Shown: piece by piece, positions 39,201 through 48,208 of the stretch
Layout: each line of letters starts with the position of its first letter
How positions within the stretch are numbered: position 1 is the first letter of the stretch
From: Paralvinella palmiformis
Taxonomy: Eukaryota > Annelida > Polychaeta > Terebellida > Alvinellidae
DNA: 64,000 bases
Assembly: GCA_025642065.1 (NCBI GenBank)
Contig: JAODUP010000112.1
Location: 124,001-188,000 of the forward strand
Reading direction: 5' to 3'
The notes under the pieces: model-generated
Told to the model about the DNA's origin: nothing
The model's input: the letters and a program-made list of their open reading frames with translations, nothing else
The model's database searches: none
Made by a program: the position numbers and the translations under genes

Positions 39201-42200
39201 ATTCCGCATTATTCACATCATCCTCAATGTACGGAATTCCATCAAACGTAGCTAAGTCGGATAATTTTATGTAATCCTCAGCTGGTAAATCAGGTTTGTC
39301 TTTGGAGCTCGGGTCTTCCCTAAGAATGAAAGTCGAGGTGTGTTAGGATTCTCATCATCTTCAAGAAGATTAAAAATGCATCAAGAAATAGGTAGGGCAT
39401 TTCCTGTAACAGAACTGATAGTTTGGTTAACCAAGGACATCTAGAAGTGGAGTTCAAATTCTAAGCAACAGTCCAACACATTAAGAGCATTTCATCTTTT
39501 ATTTCATCTCACTGCCTTTAGAGACTGCTCGGTCCATTTAGATTATTCGGATGTGTAAAAATGTGGCGAAAAATAGCAATATTTACATTTGGTTTTTCCT
39601 GTTATAGTTAACGAGTCATAGTTCAGAGAGAGAGAGAGAGATGCAACAGGCTGTCTGGACAAGTAAAGTTGATAACAGATCAGCCCCAAGGAGTAGTAGG
39701 ACATTAGATAGCTCGTAAAGCTTATCAAGAATAGTTTGAAGATTAGAAAATATATAACAAACCTGGCAACTTGAACTAACCCATAAATAAAAGAGATTGT
39801 TAAGGCGAAGTATATATAACAAAACCCGAGAGGGCTTAAAAATCAGAGGGACAGCTTTTCAATAATTGTGTATCAATGAAATGGCATTTTAACATAGGTA
39901 TTCATAAAGATAGGTATTACTGTCAGGGTGAGGGTTGACGACTTCACAAGACTGGGTTGACTGGACGCTTTATTTATACCATGTACTGGTCATTCCTGGG
40001 ATATGTGGCCAAGGGGTGAAACTGGTGATTGAAATCAATGTTCAAGATTTTATTGGGCCAGTATAAAATGATGAGTTACACAGGCAAAGGTATTCTACAG
40101 GAATGATCACAAATGTTCATAGAGATTCCGATGAATCTTGAGGCAGAATAAAACCTTTTCGAGTATTTAAATGGGCCTTACAAGCCCTAAATATGTATAT
40201 TTCCTGGGATGCTGAAAAATGTGGGTGATTATGAGGAAACACAAGGGAATACCAGAAAATAAAATTAACAGCACAATCAATGTTTTTTAGTGAAGCTATA
40301 CACTGGAAGGATGATTGATGTTTCACAGCCACTTTTGTGCACATGGTCAGCTAAATAGGGAGAGCAACCTCCAAAGGTAATGAAGGGAAGTCAAAAATGG
40401 GTCAAACCAGCTGCTTATGTCTTGAATATTTCATGGCCCATTTCAGCTAGCGTGACATACATGAATAGTAATGTTATATTTTCTAGTACACTGATAATAT
40501 TCTCTATGACTGAAATACTCAATCTATTGATGCTGTGATTAAGCCATTCACTAATTCTATAACCCAAGAATTGTAGACGGAAATCATACCGTAAGTACGA
40601 TGATGCTGCACAACAGGGTGGGCCAAGAGAATGATGGGCTTTACTTAACACCAGCCCTAGTCACACTTAGGACATACAGATGAGGGGCTACTTCATCAAA
40701 TGAAACATTGCACAAACACAATGGTAACACTGGGATTTAAACCAGTATCCGAGGATCTGCAGTCCATTGTACGGATGTCTGCCTCATTCAAATCAACCTT
40801 CAAAACAGACAAGCACTATCCAACGCCATTAACCTTGAAAACAAATTTGGTCTTGCTGTAGCTATATACATTATAATCCAAGTAGTATCATGGAGATGTA
40901 ATCTTTTAAACACTTAGCAAAGATAATAAATTCGACTGAATCAAACAAAAACTAAATTCAGTGTTTTTGGAATACAATAAGTAAGTCAACACAAAGTAAT
41001 GAGGCAATAATCAGCATTTCTCAGGGTTCCAGGATTTTCCCAATTTTAGGAGGCAAGTAATTTCCATTAAACATGGTTACTACAGCAAGATGTCAACAAG
41101 AAGCTTTTCAGAATTACTGTATATTATTATTATGACTACAAGCGGGGTTGGCACGTTTATGATACAATGTCAAAAACCATGGATTAATCCGGCGTTTATG
41201 ATGTCATGTCATAAACAGGTTTATGATATGATAGCATCGTAAACTGTCAAAAGCATTTTTTTAAATAAATATTGGAATAGCCTACACATTTGTGACATTT
41301 TGTCCCCAAATATACCTAAAAAGTAGTTTTTATAATGGCTTAAATTATTAATGTTATTAATATAATATTGTAATATTAAAAGTAAAATTATTATATAGAC
41401 CTATTTATTAATTAGATGACAAGCAATACGCTGCAATCTTGGGTTGGTGCCGGTGTTTATCTGTGGCTTCACTTAATGATCCTCCATGTGGCAAGAGCTC
41501 AAGATATCTGCTAATCTAATTCTATTAATCCATCTTATAGCTTTCGCATTAAATACACATTTACACATGGTTAGTTTCATGGGTGGCTTCAATACAGCCA
41601 AAGGGGATATAAGGTGGGGGAATTGAATAATAATGTAATACATTCTAAGACCAGTCATAAACTCAAAAGTATATGTTTTTCATAAATATTGGTGCATTAC
41701 AGCATAGGTCAATAACCCGTCATGTTCAAGGGTGGTAGACTTGCCCATCCCATCTAGAAATATTTTCTTAGAGTGACAGTGGATGGTAAATTTAATGCTA
41801 AGTGCCAGATATGTGGTTACCAACAAACACCATAGCTGTGCAGAGTGATTGACGAGTCACCATTCCTTGTGTGCTAAGCTACACAAACAAGCCACAGATA
41901 CTGATACTATAAGAGAGACCAACATACAATATTATTTTATATACATGTTTGTAATATATAAATATACTAATTTTGATATAATGATAATCCACAACTTGCT
42001 CTAAAAAAAATTTAAATGACAAAATATAGTGAGTAGAGGTTTATGACAGTTTGTGACGTCATAAAGGTATTTATGACAGGTTACCTTTATGACAGGTTTA
42101 CAACACTGTCATGTTATAAAGAGGTTTATGACTGTCATAAATCCAACCCTGACTACAAGTTTTATTTATATGCAGATATACGTAGACAATAACCTAGGTT

Positions 42201-45200
42201 TTTTAGTGGATCCAGAAGGTTTATCTTTACTGTCCATGTGTCTCCTTAGTGAACCTTTGTGATGTGAATGAGATTCACTTTCACTTGAAGGCAAACTTCT
42301 TGATTGCTGTGCTTCTTCATTCCTAACAAACTGCTCAACAGACGATGAATGTTTACATTCAGAATTAGCAGAATGACCTTTGGAACCAGAACTGGATAAT
42401 CTGTCATCTTCACGATAGCTAGATGTTTCTCGTCTCGGTCTGCTTGCATCATACCTAGAACTGTACTCAGAACCAGCCTCATTTCGTCTATGTTTCCTCG
42501 ATTCATCTGGATACCTTAGATCCGATGATCGTTTTCGCTGTGATGCTGTACTACCCCGACCCTGTGATACCCGCTCTCTCGAGTGATGACCAAATCTATC
42601 ATCCTTTCGGTGTCTATCATCATCCAAAGATGTCTCTCGCCTATCTCTGCCATGTCTATAGCCCGTCTTTAATTCGCGATCTTTTCCTTCCCTGTCATAT
42701 GGATCTTCGCTCGTATCTCTTCTGTGTCTTCTTGAAGAGTAATCAGAGCTTTGTTCTTGATATTCAGCCTTTCTTCTGTAATCCCACTCGGACGATCTGT
42801 GGACTTGTTCTTGGTTGATGTTCTTTAAGTATTCCTCATTTGTAGAATAATCAGAATACAGCGTTTCAGTTTGTCTGAGCAAGTCCTTGTCTTCAAAAGA
42901 ACTTTGATTCCAACTATAATCTTCACGATAATGATGTGAAGTCGATGCATAAACATCTTTGTGTTCATAAGAACATTTAGGCACGTCTTCTTTATTAGGG
43001 TCCGAAAATGCTGTGTGATAATCATAGCCATAGTTCTCATGAGGGTTCTGGTCTGGATATACTTTTGAATCTGGATCTATGTAGGACGAGAGATGATCCC
43101 CACGATCTACATGTGGATTAGAATGAATTGTATCATTCTGTGATGGAGCAGAAGCTTGCGCAGGATCATATAGTGGTCCAACCCCTGGTGGAAATGAGCC
43201 TTCAGCTGGATAAGATGGCTGATTCCATGGTCCATCAGCATGGGGTGGTGCTGGTCCCCATGGTGGTATGGGGCCTTGGAAAGGTGGTCTCCCTGGTCCT
43301 CTTATTGGTGGCCATCCTCTTGGTCCTGGAAAGCCCCTTGGGAACCCTCTGGGTGGAGGCGCTGCTCTATTAAATGGTGGTGCAGGAGGTGGGATACCTG
43401 GTACTGGTGTCGGTGGTCCTGAAGGTACAGTGGGTGGCTGTAATCTGTGGGGTATGCCTTGTTGTGGTACTGGCCCTCTTCCTCTAAATCCAGGTTGCTG
43501 CATCAGTAATAATAGAAATAACAGCACATATTAATGTTAATTATAAGATATTGAATGTGTTACCTATAGGTACAGAGAAAAATAAATAACCTAAAAATTA
43601 ATTATACTAATTTTCTTTCAACTATAAAATATATTACTTTAAAGATGATTACACAACCAAACTTTTATTCTGATGTAACCAATCAAATGCAATGTAAAGT
43701 AAGCTAGAGAGTTTTTAACCCTGTAATAATAATTGTATGCAAAAAGGGGCTTCTGGGAATACAAACTATTTATTCATATCTAATTTTCATGACACTGAAA
43801 TGGCATTCTAAAATATATAAATACATATTACCATCCATAAACATATTTGATCAATTGCTAGCCTGTATCTTCCATCTATTAGTAGTTAATACAGTAAAAC
43901 ATTTATAAACAGTATAATATCTACACCTGTTTTAAGAAACTTTAAACAGCTAAATTTTAATAACAAGTTAATCAACCCATGAAATTACTTCAAGTTGTAT
44001 TTTTCACATTATTCAAGAACTCTTTTAAAACGTATGTTATACGGCATTCTATAATATTACAATGTGCTGCCTAAAATGAAGGTAATATTGTCCTACAAAA
44101 TCAGGTGTAAACAATGCTGTTAAATATATGTCCTATCCTGCTGCAAAAGTAGTTCACTTTATTATGATAAATAAAATTCTGGACTAGTGATATATTTTAT
44201 GTAAATGTGTTATATTCCCATTTTTATATTAGCAATAATACCAGATACTAACAATCCTAATTTATCACCTTGTAGAAACAACTGAGATATTACTAAATGG
44301 AAAGATGGGTTAGGTCACCTCAGGTGACAATATTGTTCTAAGCCAACTTTAGCTTACCATAACATTCTCATTTTGATTTCTGTAGGATGCTAGTAGGAGT
44401 ATAATGAATATTAATCTTCACATTGCTATATAAGGGCACCTCTGTGGTCGAGTTGGTAGAGCATTAGACCAGAGATCACTACCACCTGAGTTCGAATCTC
44501 GGCGTGGGGATATCTGAAGGGTGTTTCAGCTTTGACTTTGCTTCATTACCTTTGGAGGTCAGTCAGCCCATTTAGCCTCCCATGTGTACAAAGACAGCCG
44601 TAAAACATCAATCATCATTGCTATATAATATAAAGTCACCAAATTATATTTGAATAAAATAAATCCATGGCTTAATTACAACTGTTCAGGCATGATGACC
44701 ACCACTTCAGGGTTGTAATTAATTTATTATGTCTTCTAGCCTTCCTTATATAATTTTATTATCTAGTCAACATTTGCTAGAGTATCCATAAAGCGGTTTG
44801 ATTAATTGAGCAATTCAATCAAATCTGATAAGAACGTGATTCTATTTTCTTCTGTCAAATTTAGTTTTAGAATTAGACTCTACAAGTAGTCTAAATTATC
44901 CAACTCTTCAGAGATTTTACTGACAAGAATTAATTACACAAACAATGTGGTTATTGAAAAAATGTAACGAAGACTGGAGTGAATATTTATGAAAGTTTCA
45001 TCTGTTATCACTCATCTCCTTTCAAACATAATCATTGATTTTTCTTAACAATCTCATTCTTTCACAAATTTTTGCCATGCATTAATATTTTATGTGCATT
45101 TTATATTCAAATACACATATCCATTTATTTAACAACTATTCATTACTAGAGTGTTCAAGTCACTTGGCCACTTTTACTGCTAGATGGAATTTAGTGTAAT

Positions 45201-48157
45201 TCCACAAGCAAGTGTCTTAGGGTATATCCTCTTTGTCATTTTTATAAATGACCTCCCAGATAAGGTACTCAGTACAGCAAAGATATATGCTCACAACACA
45301 AAAATCTTCAACAAGATACTCAAGAGAACCATGACCAGATGCAAGCAGACCTAAACTGTTCGGTTAAATGGTCAAAAGAATGGCAGCCTGGCTTTAATGA
45401 GAGTAAATGTAGTCTTAAATTTAGGCAGTAACAATTCTCATCTGGACTATGAGAAGAATGGCATAACTTTGATGAGAGACACAGCAGAGAAAGATCTGGG
45501 CATTACAATCAACAGTAACCTGAAATTTAATGATCAGATAACATAAGCAGTTTTCTTAAGAAGACCTTCACATGCCTGGACAAAATTACAGCACCCAGAT
45601 TATACAAGGTCATGGTGGGACCACATCTTGAATATGGTAATATCTGGTCACGCTGATTCCCAAGAAATAGAAAAGATTCAGTGGGAAGCAACAAAATTAG
45701 TGCTTAGTCTCCAATTTGTCCCATATGAAGAGCAGATCCACAGCCTAAACAATCCCATCACTCTTGATATATATATATATATATATATAGCAGGGCAGAA
45801 AATTAGCGGTTGCCAACTTGCCCCTGGTGACTATTTGTTGGTAAGGGTGACCATTTAATTCAAATTACTCGCCAGTCAGGCAACCATACTGTTGGACTGC
45901 GAAACAATTTGTGGTAAAGCCGAGATTCCATATACGCAATATGAGTAATGCGGCATGCAAATCCAAATGTGTAGGTGATATTGGGCTAGCAATAGCAACA
46001 CTGCCGTATCCATCATTCATGTGTTTCGGACACCTCTCTCACCTTCTGACCTATTTTTCTTGGGGAAATTCTGCCTGGACACTGAATCAGATGGTTGAAT
46101 CCAGAATTTTACGACCAGGGTAATAAAATTCAGGATTCTTGGCTATGTAGAAAGCTGGAAGACTATGGTTATCGTATAATGACCCTGGTTTGAAGTTGGA
46201 TGTTGACTTGGATTTGAAGGAGGAATAGACCGATCCAGGTGAAATTCGTTGCATCAGTTACCAACTGCGGCCTCAGGTTAGAAACAGCTATGTTAACAGG
46301 GGGATGGCATCCTTTCTGTTAACAGGGAATGGCAACCTTTCACTAACGATAAATACTTGATATCTTTCAGCAAATTATCAAGTTTTGGAAATTTTATTTT
46401 TTCTTTGTACCTGGGAACCAATCATATACGTATCACCTGTATATTATAAAATAAAAAATATTATTACATTAGAGTATTAACACTTGATATTTACATGTAG
46501 TAAATATTTCATAAATGGCTGATTCAGAAAATAAAACAGTTCACTTTCAATACAAGATATCATGCATAAATATCAATGTTACGGTAATAGGAATCACCCA
46601 TTGAATTATAATCTATGTAATCATTGATTTTATCCATTCATATCGTCATGTCAGATGGCAAAGGTTCTACAAAAAATAAGTTTGAACTAGACAGGCCAGA
46701 CCATGACAGCCATGCAAATCAGGTTAATGTTACTTAGTTTAGTGGCATATATCTATTGTGTGAAGTTTATGCCATCCCTATTAAAAGCCTATATACAGCT
46801 TTTCAGTAAGACATTTATTGGCCACTACATGCGTAAATCGGCATGCAACACAGTGATTCTTAAACTTCTAACCCAAGACTGTAGTAGGAAATTCAGCCGC
46901 ATGGTGCACCTCGGGTAAATGAATCAGTTTATTAACTGATAGACTTTTGAAAATTTATATGTAATCTGTATTATTAATGTTCCTTTTTTAATCTGAGACA
47001 GGAATTTTCTCTATTTGAGCTAAATCAAGTTTTGTTCTAGTTGGGGTGTAGACTGTATTATTTTGCCACCAGTCAGTATGGTGGTTGGTTCAAAAATCCC
47101 TCCTGAAAAGACCTCATATTACTTGAAATAAACCTGAGAAGCACTCTCAAAAGGTCCAATCCAAATTTTCTTAGTGGGGCTTACAGCACCCCTGCAGCAT
47201 TTAGCTCACTGGCCACACTGCTCCCATTTCAGGACCACTAACATCAGATAAGGGCCACTAACCTTTGAAATCCATTAATCCGAACAGGTTTGTCACATGA
47301 TAATAAGTCGGATACACATGAAAGTCAGAATATCGAGTCCATGACATAGCAGTAGTATGTGTCACATATTTTTGGATCGTAAAGACAAGCTGTTTTATGT
47401 AACAAAAATAATATGGAACATCCATTGGAACCACAATGACACTTATAACCTTGTTGTGTATTTATTTATTTTGAATAATTATGACAATAAATGACCAGAA
47501 TAAAAGCCATCATAAAGGTCTGTTTAGCGACGGCGTTTCTCACTGGACTTAACATATTGCTCTGTTATTATTTTGACAGCCAGAGAAGTGAATCTGATAG
47601 CAAGTAACTTTTATCTCTGTATTTAAACCAATATGCAATAACCATGCACAATGGTATGGAATGGCATTGAAGCCATTAATCATTTTGATGTTTGTTAATT
47701 ACAGACATTATAAATAAATACTGGTGTCACTTTGTCCATCAGATGAACTCATGATCTGCTCATTGGAAAGATCACACATTTGTGTTTGTAATTAGCTATA
47801 AATGATTATGATTGGCTATGATATAGCCACAGGCAATTGAAGCATGATGTGTTGATGAGTATGGTAAAGGATGGTTATAATTCGTTACGATATAGCAATT
47901 ATTGCGGGTGGGCAAGTTAATTATTAACCATTACTGACAACATGTCGGTGTATCTTGCATGACTGAACTATCATCTGATTATCGAGGTCATTTTACATTG
48001 AGAAGTCACATTCTGTTGGTGAAATGGAGTGTTGGAGTCAGAACGCGATTTTTTCCGGATTAAAGAGTGATTTAGAATGGAACTAAATCTGTCACAGACA
48101 ATAATGTCTCGGAAGGTGGATTTGTCGGATAAACAATGTTCGGATTATGGATTCTGA

Positions 48158-48208
<51 letters not shown>

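Noticed and set aside
43240..43534. Gly/Trp/Pro-rich plus-strand open frames
   Set aside because: They are antisense shadows of the proline-rich Drosha exon 2.
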